Made by a program: the position numbers and the translations under genes
Part shown: positions 46,801 to 58,226 of the stretch, one piece after another
Numbering within the stretch: the first letter of the stretch is position 1
How the letters are laid out: every line of letters begins with the position of its first letter
Assembly: GCA_037892935.1 (NCBI GenBank)
Contig: JAYXKI010000010.1
Location: 992,001 to 1,056,000 of the forward strand
Direction: 5' to 3'
Length of the DNA stretch: 64,000 nucleotides
DNA from: Phlebopus portentosus
Taxonomy: Eukaryota; Basidiomycota; Agaricomycetes; Boletales; Boletinellaceae
The notes under the pieces: generated by a model
The model's input: the letters and a program-made list of their open reading frames with translations, nothing else
Told to the model about the DNA's origin: nothing
Database searches by the model: none

Positions 46801-49102
46801 CCCATCGACTATCGAGTTCATCCATCGACGAACCCGAATCCGAGGCAACCTTCGTTCGATACTCACATCGCATCGTAATGCATGGAAGACTCGAAGACCG
46901 GCGAAAGAAGGGGCGCGGTCGGTCATATCACAGGAAGTCCGAGTCCATATACAAAGTGAGGGTTATGATGTTTTTACATATGTATGATGGTGGCGGTTGG
47001 GGTGGGGTGGGCTAAACACCGAGTTCTATTTAGTATAGGTTACTACATTGACATAGACGGACATGTAGAAGACTAGTCCTAAGACCGCAATGATCATCAC
47101 ATCACATCATCATGGCACAGCTCGAAGTGAAAGAAGTTTTTTTTTGTTTTGATCTTTCTTTAGCTTTAGGAGAGGCTAAACGCCGAGTCTCTAGAGCCAC
47201 TAGTCCCAACGAGACTATAATTGATCGTCATCATCACATACGGTATGTACTGAAGTCAAGTCAAGTCAAGTCGGGGCAGAGATATTTTTAATACTTTGAT
47301 ACTTACTTTGATTCTTTTCACACACTCGGACGAGTCGAGTCGAGTCGAGTATTCATTTGCATCCATTCAGTCGATCAATCACTAAAATTTTCCCAAGTGA
47401 TATATGCTCGTCAAAAATTTTCACTCCGGATTCTCATTTAAACGTTAACTCTGTATATGTATGTATTGATCTCGAGAGACTAAGACAGAGAGAGAATGGT
47501 ATCGATACGATATCAAATCAACTATCGAAAAAACGAGGACGAGAAACAGAAATGTAATAAAAATCAAAGAAAAAGAAAAAGACTCTATGCGATAGACGAG
47601 ACATGACACATGAGACAGAAGGGAAAGAAGGAAACGAGTCGAAACGAGTGGTGTGGAGCGATCCGGAGCTGGTGATGAGAGAGACGATGCAAAAGAAAAA
47701 CATGTATGTATGTGCGTGTGTATGAATTGGATTGGGCTGGAGTCGAATCAATGCTGGTGGTTGCCATATGGGGGCATATCGAGGCGCAAGCCAATGCGAA
47801 GGGATAAAGGAAAAGGAAAGAGAAATGAGATATGTTAGTACAATAATTGTACATGATTGGGATTGGGATTGCCAGTGATGTGAGTTTTTTTTTCGAGTCC
47901 GTTCGTTCGTTGATGTTTTTGGTAGCCTGATGCAATTTTGATGATGGAATGAGATAGGACGAGGAAAAGATAGTTAAGAAGAGTTTGAATGTGAGTTGGG
48001 CTGGTGGTAGACGAAGCAAGCAGGCGGAAAAAAAAAAGAAGAAAGGGTCGTGTGGCGCGAGGCGTAGGAGAACTTGAGGGATCGATCGAAAATGTGTCGA
48101 AGGTCGCGTGGAGATGATGATGAGGAAGACGATGAGAGTGGATGAGTGGCATATGTAGAAGTCACCGTCACCATGAAGAACAACGAAGCGGGAAATCAAA
48201 ATCTGAAAGAAGAAGAATGAAAAGAAATGTAAGGAACAAAAACCAATTTTTGATGCGAAAGTGAGGGATGAGAGGGCGTGAGGATGGATGGACACGGACA
48301 CGGGCGGAAGGGGAAGCGAGAAGAACGACTCGGACGGGTGTGAGAGAGAGACGACTCAGAAGACGTGTGTGCACGTATGAGAGAGTATCGGAAGACAACG
48401 ATGATATTGAGCGGCGCGTCGGCAGCCGCCATACGCCATGCGTGCACATGCGTCCGAAGTCGAAGGTCGGGAGGAACAGGAACGAGGAAGTAGTTCTGAA
48501 TCCCCCCCTGGAGAGAGGACGACCCCGACGAGAGAGCTGCGGCGGGTGGGGGTGGATACGAGTGCGCAAATGAGGCTTGACTTGGCAATAATAGTAATTT
48601 AAACTATATTGCATCTTTTGCACAGCACGGAGGACAGAGATGATGGCGATGGCCCCGTAACCGTGAGATGAAATCAAAGGATCAACAGAGTAAAGTCAAT
48701 TCAAAGACGTCCATCAAAGAGAGAATACCCGCAACTTGTTCCGCCATCGGCTGGTTGGAATCAAAATCAAAGAATTTGCAAGTGTGTAGGCGGAGCGAAT
48801 ACATCCGAACCCCGAACTCTGTCCGGTGTCGTCAGTGGCGTCCTGAGTGAGAAGTGATGAGCGTTGTTGTCGGTCTTATGTCCGGCGCCACCCTCCGAAG
48901 TCTATGAGCGGGTAATCGCATCATCGCGTGAACGTGTCCCATGCCGAGGTAAAGGTAAGATCAATTCTATGTGTCTATGATCAGAGATCCAAAAAGGAAT
49001 ATCGAGGGTCAAATATCGTTATCGTCGTCGTAGCGTAGATCGGCGTCGCACACACCAACCCGTCTGGCGCGTCGCGTGCGACGCACACGCATTTCTGGGC
49101 AT
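43851..49102. other. Gene-poor, strand-biased low-complexity region
   Basis: No confident gene. A segment at 44580-44680 (+) reads LVLAGINVDLGEQATRMIAA and one at 44825-44990 is open on both strands, but neither extends. From about 45000 to 48700 long purine-rich runs on the plus strand alternate with AT-rich DNA and microsatellites: AAGTC units at 47253-47272, CGAGT units at 47331-47350, and CACCTG units near 46446-46466. Long open frames on the minus strand at 47585-48677 are S/F/L-rich products of pyrimidine tracts, not convincing proteins. Confidence 0.35.
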
Positions 49103-50436
49103 TCACCGTCGCACGGCTTTTCGTCCCCTGGCTCTCCAAGCCTCAAACTCTCGCAGCTCCCTCTCGCCTACGCCGTCTTCGTCAGCAGCGTCATCCGGTG
49201 GTCGGAATCCCTTCTCGTAGTACGCAGGTCCGAATCGTACCCATCCCGTCTCCGCCTTCTCGCGTCCGGCAATCCAAATCCCTCGCTTCGACACGTCCGA
49301 GATCGACTCCTTTAGATCAGAGGTGGGGATCGCGAGCGGCGAACGGGCGTTTGCAAGTGGGACTCGTAGATCGAATACTGCCCGACCTCGCTCGGGTTGC
49401 TGCTGCTGCTCCGTCTCCTCCCTGTCGCTACCATTGCTCGCACGCACAGTGAAACCCGAGAAACTGTTCTTCGAATTCGAATTCGTCGTGTTCGATCGCT
49501 GAACAGGTGAGGGGGGCGAAGAAGAGGAGGATGGAGATGGAGAAGCGGGCACAGTCGTCGTCGTCGTCTTCACCATAATGTGCGCCGGCGCGTCATGCTT
49601 CAATTTTTGCGCGGAGCTACCGTTGCCTGTACCCCAAACACGGAATGAACGTGCGATGCTGTCAAACACATTTGTTCTGGCCGGCAGCTCCGCTCGGACT
49701 TGTGTCTTGGTACGTCCATTGGTTGGCTCGGGCACAGGTCGCTCGTTGAGGGCACTGACGAGCGAGTACGTACTGAAGCTGTAATTCGTGTCGGCGCGAG
49801 CCTCGCTGGCACGAGGAGACGGCAGGGAAATGGGGGAGGAGGAACGCAGGGAGGTCCGCGCGAGTTGGGTCGTGTCGGTGCAGAGGGCAGGTCCAGCAGG
49901 GCGTTGGCGTGAAAGTGGGAAATCGGGCTTTGCGTAGGAGGAGGACATGGCGGGGCCAATACTGGGCGTCTCGATCGTCGGGCAGCCAGCGGGGATGCGG
50001 CTTCTCCACGCACGAATCCCGGCGTCGTTGTACCCTGGCCATTGGGAACGTGCTTCAAGCTCGGCGTCGACGAAGCGCTGCTGGGGTGCGTGATAATGTC
50101 GGGAGGTACGGGTACGCGTGCTCCTCGCGACGCGGCGGTGCGAGGACGTCGAGGACTCGAGCATCCGCGAGGAATTGGAAGGACGCGGTTGTTGTTGCTG
50201 GAGGTGAAAGGAAGGCTCGCGGATGACATCGGAGGAGGAAGCGTCGTCGGAGATGGAGCTAAACTCCCCCGTGTAGGCATCCGCGTTCTCGACAGCGCGC
50301 ATCTTGCACGCCCGTGAACAGTAGGCCTTACCGTACTGGAGGGGAGAAGAGTAAGATCGAGGCGGACGAGTGGAGAGAGAGAGGGGCAACTCACCGAAGT
50401 TTGCTTGCTGCACGTCAAGCACCAATCCATGTTCAT
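49103..50436 (-). CDS. Ecl1-like zinc-binding protein
   Basis: 424-residue protein. Exons on the minus strand: 50436-50395 and 50335-49103. The N-terminus, created by the splice, holds four cysteines in the pattern CLTCSKQTSYGKAYCSRACK, matching the short zinc-binding segment of fungal Ecl1/2/3 proteins linked to chronological lifespan and stress response in fission yeast. The rest is disordered and rich in S, R, P and T, with homopolymer runs (SSSSS, TTTTT, QQQQ). Its C-terminus is more ordered (WVRFGPAYYEKGFRPPDD, then GERELREFEAWRARGRK). The tail is shared by many basidiomycete members as far as I recall, but this was not checked. The start was chosen as the ATG giving MNMDWCLTC. A role in transcription or stress is inference. 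Confidence 0.65.
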
Positions 50437-51165
50437 AGTCTTGTGGGAATGACTGATAGAAATTGATGCTGTCTGGTAGAAATGAAGAGGAACGTCGCCC
50501 TGCTCCAACGACTACTGTGAAGGCAGATAGTCGAAGAAATGGACGACTGGGAGGATGAGGAAGGAGGAGAAGGAAATAAGTACGAGTATTATATATAAGG
50601 AGGAGGAGGACATGGACATGCTCGGCGGGGTGGACAGCAAATCTCAGATTGACCCGTCGCCGTTCTTTCGGGCCAGGGTCCTCCCAACAAAGAGTTCGAA
50701 TCTATGAACTCTAATCTAACATTTCTACACGTACAATATTTCAACTCAACCTACTTTTTACTATTTATGGGTATATACTTAACTACTGCATTTGGTGTAC
50801 ATCGCTTAGAAATGTTACTTTGAAAGAACTCCCGCGGTAATCATACTCCTCTCCTCTCCCTCTCATCATCATCCTGTGAGTCACCCGTTGTGTGCGGTCC
50901 ACTGCCAGTCGGGCACGACAGCTGCTGCCGGAAGGCATGCCTGCATCCATCGATCGTTAGCGCTGACACGCGAACTCTTCCTTTTCATCACGGTGGGAAT
51001 TCACCGTCACCTTCGCGTGTGTTGCCAGGTCGTCAACATCTCGTCATCCCTGCATCCTTCCTTCCACTCCACCACACCCATTGTCCTCGCTCACCGTCTA
51101 CTTTTTTGCATTGTGGCGCACACTTTGATCGATAGCACAAGCTTTGTTCCCGGTGTCGCTCCTGC
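50437..51165. promoter_or_regulatory. Promoter of the Ecl1-like gene and spacer to the transposon block
   Basis: On the minus strand a TATA-like element (TATATAAT, 50588-50597) lies about 155 bp before the start codon, followed by CT-rich DNA on that strand. The rest, to 51165, has no coding signal. Confidence 0.45.
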
Positions 51166-51560
51166 TCCAACGACCTACGCTTGAATGCCAACAGTTTTTC
51201 ACCGATGTCTTCAAACCTCCATGAAATCTGGTACCATTTATTCCTCATCCAAATTACTTAACACCGATATCTATCTACCCACTTGACTTTTTTGAACAAA
51301 GAGAGTTTGTTTCAGAAAGCAGGTGGGAAAATGGACTTCACCGTCAGACTCCTGTCCAAACTTGCCTCCCGCCTTTCCTCCGATAGTATTCATTTTGTCC
51401 AGGGCTTAATCCTCAACCAAATCACTTACAACAAGCTCGTAAATCAAGTATGGAATATCTACTATTTGCCAAATTTCAAAAATAGTGATTTGATCTGTAC
51501 AAAAAAATTGAATTCTTTCCTGTAAATACCTTCCAAACAATATTATATTCTTTAGCCTAC
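51166..51560 (+). mobile_element. 5'-truncated LINE tail
   Basis: Starts abruptly inside the last codons of LINE ORF2: PTLECQQFFTDVFKPP then a stop at 51228, next to PTLECQQFFTEVFKPP at 63326-63380. The 3' tail AACAATATTATATTCTTTA (51537-51555) matches AACAATATTATACTCTTTA near 63485-63503. About 200 bp extra lie between these points compared with the downstream copy. It is a typical 5'-truncated LINE insertion of the same family, lying directly upstream of the larger copy in the same direction. Confidence 0.75.
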
Positions 51561-51791
51561 CCTTACTCATATGCATGCAGTCGTCTTCAGAAGTGTGTGT
51601 CCGTGAAGAACGTCGTCAGTGGCGCCGCCGCTCTCTGCTCCATTCAAGCTCAACAAGAATTCGTCTCAAGGCTTGGGATGCTTAAGGGACATCGCGTGCA
51701 CACAGTTTTCGCGATGCATCAGCTATCAATTACCAGCTATTCCTCTTACCACCATCACCATATTGTTGTTGAGCCTTTAGCTCCGCTTTTG

Positions 51792-53826
51792 ATGATGGAA
51801 AACTTGTGGACTCCAGTTCTCAACCCTGAGGAGATGACTCCTGAAATGCTTGCAGACATACAACAAGGACGCACTCCCAGAAAGCCGGGATCGATGCGTC
51901 GCCCACCTCAGAACCCACCTAAAGGTTACGACGACGTTACTCCACCCCAATTCCCATACCACCAAGACAAGTTCAAAGTACAACCTCCTCCCCCACCGTT
52001 TACCAATGAACCTCGCCCGCTCCCGTCGGCATCCCCAGCGCGACAGACGGACGCCGACTCTAAGGGAAAACGTAAGGAACGTTCACGCTCAGTTTCGATA
52101 CCTCGCGGACGACAGAGCTGGGCGGAACAGATGGATACTATGGACTGGAAGGACGACACTTTACTCGATTACACTGTGGCAGACGCAGCCCGTGTTAACA
52201 AGGAGGTACAAGACTCATGGCAGCAGACGTTCGAACTAATATCGACATGCTGATGGGGCGTGTTTCACTACCTGAACACGTGGACGAATATCGCGTATCC
52301 CCAGAAGCCCCACCGGACACACCAGCTGGATTCGAGGCCCTGTACCAGAACGCTCGCGCAATGGGATGCGTAGCGGGAAGTATGTTTAAACTCATCGATC
52401 GTCTCGACAATATCTCCGATCCCAGTATGAAGGACAACTTATTCAACATCGGACGACTGCGATATGAGTTCGAACGAGGGGTACAAGGAACATATGGACG
52501 CCTTTCTCACCAATGGTGCGATGAACACACTACACAATCGTATTACGAACCTCCTCGCCCCGACTCGGGCATTCAAGACATTAAAGATGCGGTTCAAAGC
52601 TTGGCGGCTACGGTCAACCAGAACATGCACGCGATAACCTCGCGTATCAACAACCTGGAAGCGTACGCACACGGCGAACCACGTGGTCGTACACTCGACG
52701 ATTCTATTCACGCTCCCACGGCTCCTTCTAACCAACAAGGAAACAAACGCACACGGGTCAGAAAGAATAAACCAACGGAAGAGAAGCCAACCGATAAGCC
52801 GATCAATAGCGGCCCTGATTATCGGGGTTCTGCTTCTGATCAGCAGATGTCGTATGCGAAGGCTGTATCTAACGTTACCAAACCCACGGACACGGAAGGA
52901 TGGAAGACAGTTACAAAGAAAGAAGAACCCGGGATCGACAGGACCTAAACGCGATGTCGATCTTCGATCAATCTACAGATCGCAAGAGAAATAAGGTTCA
53001 ACACCACCTCGTGTTTAAGTAATCCCCTTCCCTTCGGAACATTTACGCACACAGATCGCCACGTATGCTAAGATCCGGGAGATTTTCACACGCCACAATC
53101 TTAAGTCGTCCACATTACGAGGAACACACTGGAATCAACGCAATAAACTGGTAGTACACCTAGACACATCGCTCAACAAGGAGCAAGTGCGAACTATCAT
53201 CTCAACGGAGATTAGCGCCGCATATGGTGCACAGGTCGACAATCATACTCCAGTAGAAGGATTCCAAATCCTAATCCCAGCCGTACCGGTTCATGATGAG
53301 ATCCGCGGAATCCCTTTACACCGGAGAACATCAAACAAGAACTCCACGAGATGAATGCAGATCTTCGAGGAACACCCAATCATTGCTCCACCACGTTACC
53401 TGGCCACGCAACACGTATGCAGGAGCTCCTCCAAGATCCAAGAGCACGATGCCCAATTATTGTTACCGTCGCGAAACCGATGTCGGCATACAATGATTTT
53501 TTACAACCAGACGTCGGTCGATACAATTCTACGGGCTACAACGATACGTCGAGGAACCACGTCCGAGACGTCGCATACCACAATGTGCCAACTGCTGGTC
53601 GTTCTACCACACCAAGACGGAATGCACCCGACGTGCACGATGCCTGAAATGTGGTATGAACACACACACCATTGAATCATGCACAACCGTTTGTGCGAAC
53701 TGCCGCAACCCAACGCTCTGCAACCACATTGCCCGATGTGGAAACTGCCAAGGAGAACACCGGATGGATGATACACAGTGTCCCGCACGTCCAAAGGACC
53801 AATGGGTGACACCTACGCGGAAGTAA
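51792..53826 (+). pseudogene. LINE ORF1 (nucleic-acid-binding, gag-like), frameshifted
   Basis: ORF1 of the LINE, a nucleic-acid-binding chaperone in this class of element. It starts at the double ATG at 51792-51797 (MMENLWTPVLNPEEMTPEML). The reading passes through proline-rich and basic segments, then changes frame near 52210-52220 (continuing as ADVRTNIDMLMGRVSLP). Further shifts come near 52925, 53048, 53310 (CCCTTTACA) and 53505 (GATTTTTTAC). The third quarter reads YAKIREIFTRHNLKSSTLRG and VVHLDTSLNKEQVRTII. The end has three zinc knuckles: CANCWSFYHTKTEC, CLKCGMNTHTIESC and CGNCQGEHRMDDTQC, with CANC between them. It stops at TAA 53824-53826, inside the start of ORF2. The shifts sit mostly at homopolymers, so some may be assembly errors. 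Confidence 0.75.
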
Positions 53827-54105
53827 TTATTTCGTTCAATTGCGGTCGCAGCGCTGGGCAATATTATGCTGCGATACGTATGTGTGAAACATTATATGGC
53901 TCTGCTCAAAGAGCGATTTTTATTTTTTCGGAACCACCATGGCAACTCGAAGGGACGCATAGGTCTAAAGGACCACAATATGCGACCCCAATTCTTACCT
54001 CTCATAATTGTTATTACGGGAAATACGTAGACCGCCCTAGGATAGCGGCATATGTTCCCAAGAACATCGCGGTGGCACAAGAAATCCTTAATTATAGGGA
54101 TATTG
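53802..54105 (+). pseudogene. LINE ORF2, first part (endonuclease N-terminus), cut by gypsy insertion
   Basis: ORF2 begins with ATG at 53802, overlapping the end of ORF1 by 25 bases in a different frame. The product opens as an APE-type endonuclease (VIISFNCGRSAGQYYAAIRM, where N is the usual metal-site residue), continues SAQRAIFIFSEPPWQLEG and IAAYVPKNIAVAQEILNYRD, and is interrupted after 54105. The rest of the domain resumes at 60181. Confidence 0.75.
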
Positions 54106-54363
54106 GTAAGTAGAATAGAAAGACAAGGAACGAAAGAGTCAAACTATCTACTTATATAGACTTTGAGTGCGGGAAAGGTCTACTCTAATAGGAAGTCACA
54201 TGATAAGGAATGAGATGATTAGTGAGCGTGATAGAATGTTGTGGAATGTTCCGGCAATTGGATGAATAAGCGCATAAGAAAAATAAAAGAAAAGGAAAAA
54301 GGGAATATTAAAATGAATGATGACATAAGAAAAGAAAAGGAAAATGTTCGAGTCCTTACATCA
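54106..54363 (-). repeat. 3' LTR of the gypsy element (truncated at its far end)
   Basis: Begins on the minus strand with TGATGTAAGGACTCG directly after the polypurine tract, contains the shared 75-bp block and a TATA-like CTATATAAGTAG (around 54154-54165), and then stops at the LINE boundary without the ACATCA end found at the inner edge of the other LTR. Confidence 0.65.
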
Positions 54364-57300
54364 CCCCCCCTTCAAGGTTGGGCGTCCCGACCAACCACAT
54401 AAGCCTTCTGAGGACGTGAATTTGTACAGCGCTCGCAGGCTTTGTCGAGGTATCGTTAACTTCCTTGGAGCTCCAGGATGTTTGCGGTAGAATTCTTGAA
54501 TTGACTCCTGCGCATTATCCTTGACGTCGGATTCTGGCTGCCAAGTCGCTTCCTCATATCCAACCCACTTGACCAGGAATTGGAGCTTGCCTCGATGCAG
54601 ACGCGAGTCGAGTATTTCTTCGACCTCGTACTCTTCCTGCTCATCAATGATCACTGGTGGTGGTGGAGGTGGTTTCTTCTGCGATTCAAAGGACGGTTGG
54701 ACGGCTGGTTTGAGCAAGATCTCATTGAAAACTGGATGGACCTTCGTCCAGGTCTTCGGTAGCTTGAGTCTGTATGCGCTTGCGCCAACCTTTTCCACTA
54801 CCTCGAAGGGACCGAACCATTTATCATCCATCTTCTTCGTCGGTCGGATCGTCTTGATATTTCGTCCATCTAAGAAGACTTTCTGCCCTGCGTCATAGGT
54901 AATGGACTTCCCAGCATGGCGGTCGTAGAAACGCTTCATATCTTCGTTTGCTTGGGTTAGGTTACCTTGAGCGAGTTCGTGCACCTCCTTGACATGTTTG
55001 GCAAATTCTTCTGCTGACAGGTTCGATGATGCTGTCCCAACCCCCGTGAAGTCTAAGGGGTGCATTCCCGTATTGACGAAGAAGGGAGATAGCTTCGTCG
55101 CTGAATGTTCGCGATTGTTGTATGCGAATTCTGCGAGAGCCAGCCATTCCGCCCAGTCCGACTGCCGATGGTTGACGTATAGCCGCAGGTATTGTTCTAG
55201 TTCCTGATTAACCCGCTCTGTCTGTCCGTCAGTTTGTGGGTGATACGCTGTCGATGGGTTGCCTTCAATGTGGAGGAGCTTGTACAATTCCTTCATCATT
55301 TTGGCATCGAATTGCACCCCTCGGTCATGAATGATCTTCCGTGGTAGTCCGTGTAATCGGAAGATGTGGTCTCTGTAGATCCTAGCCATGCCTCCCGCCG
55401 TTAACCTTGTCGTTGTTGGAATTGCATGGATTTGTTTGCTAAAGCGATCGACCACTATGCAAATCGCATTGAACCCATTCGATTCTGGCAACTCTCCGAT
55501 TAGGTCGACCGTGACAATCTGCCATGGCGCCTCCGGCACCTCATTAGGGTGCAAAACCTTTGCTCTCGTTGTCCTTAGAGCCTTCGTCCGCTGACAACGA
55601 TCACACCCCCGCACGTACACTCGCACATCCGCACTCATCCTCGGCCACCAGTACCTGCGTGCTATCAGCTGGATCGTCTTTGTTGCTCCTGGATGTCCTG
55701 CCAGGGTCGAGTCATGGTGTTCCTTCATGACGTCCTCTCTAATGCTCGCGGGTACATATAGTCGGCGGCCCTTTCTCCACATGTCCCCTCTTTTCTCGAC
55801 ATCCTTCGGCCTCACTCCCTCGTCCTCTTGTCTCTGCGCTTCCACGACCTTTTCAACGAGTACTTCTCTTGACGTCTGAACCATTCCTCTAACCAGCCAT
55901 TCCTTCTTGATGAAAGTCACGTTCTCATTATCGCGCTCGCCCTTGTCATAATCTGCCCGGCGTGACAACAGATCGGCTTTTCCCAACGTCTTTCCGGGTT
56001 TATGGACTAGCGTGAAATCGAACTCAGCTAAATCGAGTCGCCAACGAGCTTGTCGACGATTTAACTTCTGCGGCGATCGGAAGTACGTTAGATTTGCATG
56101 GTCTGTCCATACCTCAAAAGGTTGGTTAGCTCCCTGGAGATATTGTCGCCATTCCTTTAGGGCTTGAACGATGGCGAGCATTTCCTTGTCGTAAATCTCA
56201 TAGTTTCGCTCTGCCTCTAGGAATGTTGACGACCGATAAGCGATCACCTTCCATTTACCGTCTTGTTTCTGGAGAAGGACTCCACCAGTCGCAAAGTCCG
56301 ACGCGTCTGCTTCTACACGGAAAGGGTCCTCGTTGTTGGGTATCGCTAACACGGGAGGACTACTCAAACGACGCTTCAATTCCTCAAACGCTGCCCGCTC
56401 ATCTTCGCCCCATTTCCATTCCACCTTACCCGTTAGGGTAGTCAAGGGTTTGACGACCGAACTGTAGTCCTTAACAAAACGTCGCAACCAATTTCCTAAT
56501 CCCAGGAATTGTTGCAGTTCGTGGACGTTCTTCGGAACTGGCCAGTCCTGTACTGCCGCCGTCTTCTTAGGATCCATTCGAACTTCGCCATTGCCAATAA
56601 TGTGCCCGAGGTACTTGACTGTATCAACTTCGAACTCGCACTTCTGCGGCTTTAGGAAAAGTCCGTTTTGGCGAAGGATCTCAAAGACTCGTTTGGTGCG
56701 TCGGCGGTGTTCTTCTAGATCATTCGAGAAGATGAGAATGTCATCGAGGTAAATGATGACGACACCCTCATGAATTAGCTCCCGAAAGATGTCATTCATA
56801 AAGCCTTGGAACGTCGCTGGCGCATTACACAAGCCGAAGAACATGACTGTGGGTTCAAATAAGCCTAGATTTGTCCGGAACGCTGCCTTCCACTCGTCTC
56901 CCTCGCGAATCCGGATGTTGTAGTATCCCCAACGAACATCGAGCTTCGTGATGTACCTTGCGTCCTTAACCTTGTCGATGAGCTCATTTATCAGTGGCAA
57001 CGGGTATTTGTTCTTGACCGTTCCTTCATTGAGCTTTCGATAGTCTTGGATTGCTCGTAAGCTCCCATCCTCTTTCTTGATAAAGAAGAATGGTGATGCC
57101 ATTGGAGACTTCGACTGTCGGATACGTCCTGACGCTAGGTTTTCCTCAATGAACTCCCTCATCGCTTCTTGTTCTTTTGGCGATAACGGGTAAACCTTGC
57201 AGTCACTGGGTTTGAAATCCGGTTTCAGGTCAATAGCGTGGTCCCACGTTCGGTGGTTTGGTAAGCGTTCGAACGATTCCTCACTAAAGACGTCGGCGTA

Positions 57301-58188
57301 TTCCTCCAGGTAAGGTGGCCACTTTGCCGCTTCCTTCATCCGCACATTCCTCACAAACTCTTCATCTATCTCCTCGCTCGACAGTGGCGACTCACATTCA
57401 TCAGGGCAACGGGTGAACTTAACTGTTCCTAACCTCCAATCAATCTCAGGATTATGCTTCGTCAACCAGTCATGCCCGAGGAAGATGTTGCTTGACGCTA
57501 AGGATGTTACTGCCAGTCGAATCTCTTCCTCGTGTTTCCCAAAGAACATTCGTGCGACTACGTATTCCTTGATCAATCCAGCCTCGTTGCTTGTTCCGTC
57601 AGCATTGAAGACTGGTCTAGGCCGAATGTACCTTTGGGTGGGGAAACCATACCGTTTGACAAAACCTTCATCGATGCATGAGCCCGTGCACCCTGAGTCG
57701 ATCAGTGCATGAGCATCAATGAAGTTTTCCTCTTCGAGTAGGGGGTTCGACAAGTCTACTTCGTCATCACCTGCTACCTTTGGGTGTACGATGCTAACGA
57801 AGGCATCTAACTCCTTTCCTCCCGTCCGTCGCACGAACTGATCTGCGTCCACAATGCCCTCGCGCCATACCTCAGCCGCGCGTCTGCCTACTACATCCCA
57901 CACTGCTTCAGTGACGTTCGCCTGAGCAACAACGTTCTCGCGGTAAGGTGCTTCCGCCACAACCTCATTTTTTATAGCGGTTTGATTCCGCTCTTCCTCT
58001 CTCAATTCGCCTGCTTGCGCATCTGTTCTTCTGACAAATAAATCTTCATAGACTTCGAAATCATCGTTGTCATCTTCAGATTCATCTGGCAGTACGTCGG
58101 TAAGGATCTTTCGAAGGGTGAAACCGTCACTGGTATTCGCATCTTGATATTGTACAACAGGACGATTATATTTTAACGAGTCCAACAA
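54361..58188 (-). CDS. Gypsy Pol polyprotein with chromodomain
   Basis: Uninterrupted frame of 1275 codons. The annotated first codon is a TTG. The frame is open further upstream into the end of gag, so it is probably made by frameshifting from gag. Domains with rough residue positions: aspartic protease (HALIDSGCTGSCIDEGF, about 160), reverse transcriptase with KYPLPLINELIDKV and the YLDD catalytic box (about 480), RNase H (VEADASDFATGG, about 626), integrase zinc-binding region (GHPGATKTIQLIARRYWW and CDRCQRTKA, about 824-866), integrase core with DLIGELPESNG, HDRGVQFDAK and the glutamate in NQELEQYL (about 893-996), and a C-terminal chromodomain (YEVEEILDSRLHRGKLQFLV, KWVGYEEATWQPESDV, about 1183-1236) that in the group directs insertion to heterochromatin. 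All catalytic residues I can identify are present. Confidence 0.93.
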   Translation of the reverse strand: MLDSLKYNRPVVQYQDANTSDGFTLRKILTDVLPDESEDDNDDFEVYEDLFVRRTDAQAGELREEERNQTAIKNEVVAEAPYRENVVAQANVTEAVWDVVGRRAAEVWREGIVDADQFVRRTGGKELDAFVSIVHPKVAGDDEVDLSNPLLEEENFIDAHALIDSGCTGSCIDEGFVKRYGFPTQRYIRPRPVFNADGTSNEAGLIKEYVVARMFFGKHEEEIRLAVTSLASSNIFLGHDWLTKHNPEIDWRLGTVKFTRCPDECESPLSSEEIDEEFVRNVRMKEAAKWPPYLEEYADVFSEESFERLPNHRTWDHAIDLKPDFKPSDCKVYPLSPKEQEAMREFIEENLASGRIRQSKSPMASPFFFIKKEDGSLRAIQDYRKLNEGTVKNKYPLPLINELIDKVKDARYITKLDVRWGYYNIRIREGDEWKAAFRTNLGLFEPTVMFFGLCNAPATFQGFMNDIFRELIHEGVVIIYLDDILIFSNDLEEHRRRTKRVFEILRQNGLFLKPQKCEFEVDTVKYLGHIIGNGEVRMDPKKTAAVQDWPVPKNVHELQQFLGLGNWLRRFVKDYSSVVKPLTTLTGKVEWKWGEDERAAFEELKRRLSSPPVLAIPNNEDPFRVEADASDFATGGVLLQKQDGKWKVIAYRSSTFLEAERNYEIYDKEMLAIVQALKEWRQYLQGANQPFEVWTDHANLTYFRSPQKLNRRQARWRLDLAEFDFTLVHKPGKTLGKADLLSRRADYDKGERDNENVTFIKKEWLVRGMVQTSREVLVEKVVEAQRQEDEGVRPKDVEKRGDMWRKGRRLYVPASIREDVMKEHHDSTLAGHPGATKTIQLIARRYWWPRMSADVRVYVRGCDRCQRTKALRTTRAKVLHPNEVPEAPWQIVTVDLIGELPESNGFNAICIVVDRFSKQIHAIPTTTRLTAGGMARIYRDHIFRLHGLPRKIIHDRGVQFDAKMMKELYKLLHIEGNPSTAYHPQTDGQTERVNQELEQYLRLYVNHRQSDWAEWLALAEFAYNNREHSATKLSPFFVNTGMHPLDFTGVGTASSNLSAEEFAKHVKEVHELAQGNLTQANEDMKRFYDRHAGKSITYDAGQKVFLDGRNIKTIRPTKKMDDKWFGPFEVVEKVGASAYRLKLPKTWTKVHPVFNEILLKPAVQPSFESQKKPPPPPPVIIDEQEEYEVEEILDSRLHRGKLQFLVKWVGYEEATWQPESDVKDNAQESIQEFYRKHPGAPRKLTIPRQSLRALYKFTSSEGLCGWSGRPTLKGG
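54364..54373 (-). other. Polypurine tract
   Basis: Minus strand GAAGGGGGGG immediately before the LTR start TGATGT. It primes plus-strand DNA synthesis in LTR elements. The pol stop codon is the first TGA of the LTR. Confidence 0.75.
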
Positions 58189-58226
58189 AAAGAGTCCCTT
58201 AGGAGACCGACCAGTCGTTCCGACGC

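Noticed and set aside
46286..46987. 233-codon plus-strand open frame
   Set aside because: Starts at GTG, has no recognisable domain and crosses microsatellite-like sequence. Probably chance.
47585..48677. Long minus-strand open frames rich in S, F and L
   Set aside because: They follow pyrimidine tracts, overlap one another in different frames and show no domain or splice logic.
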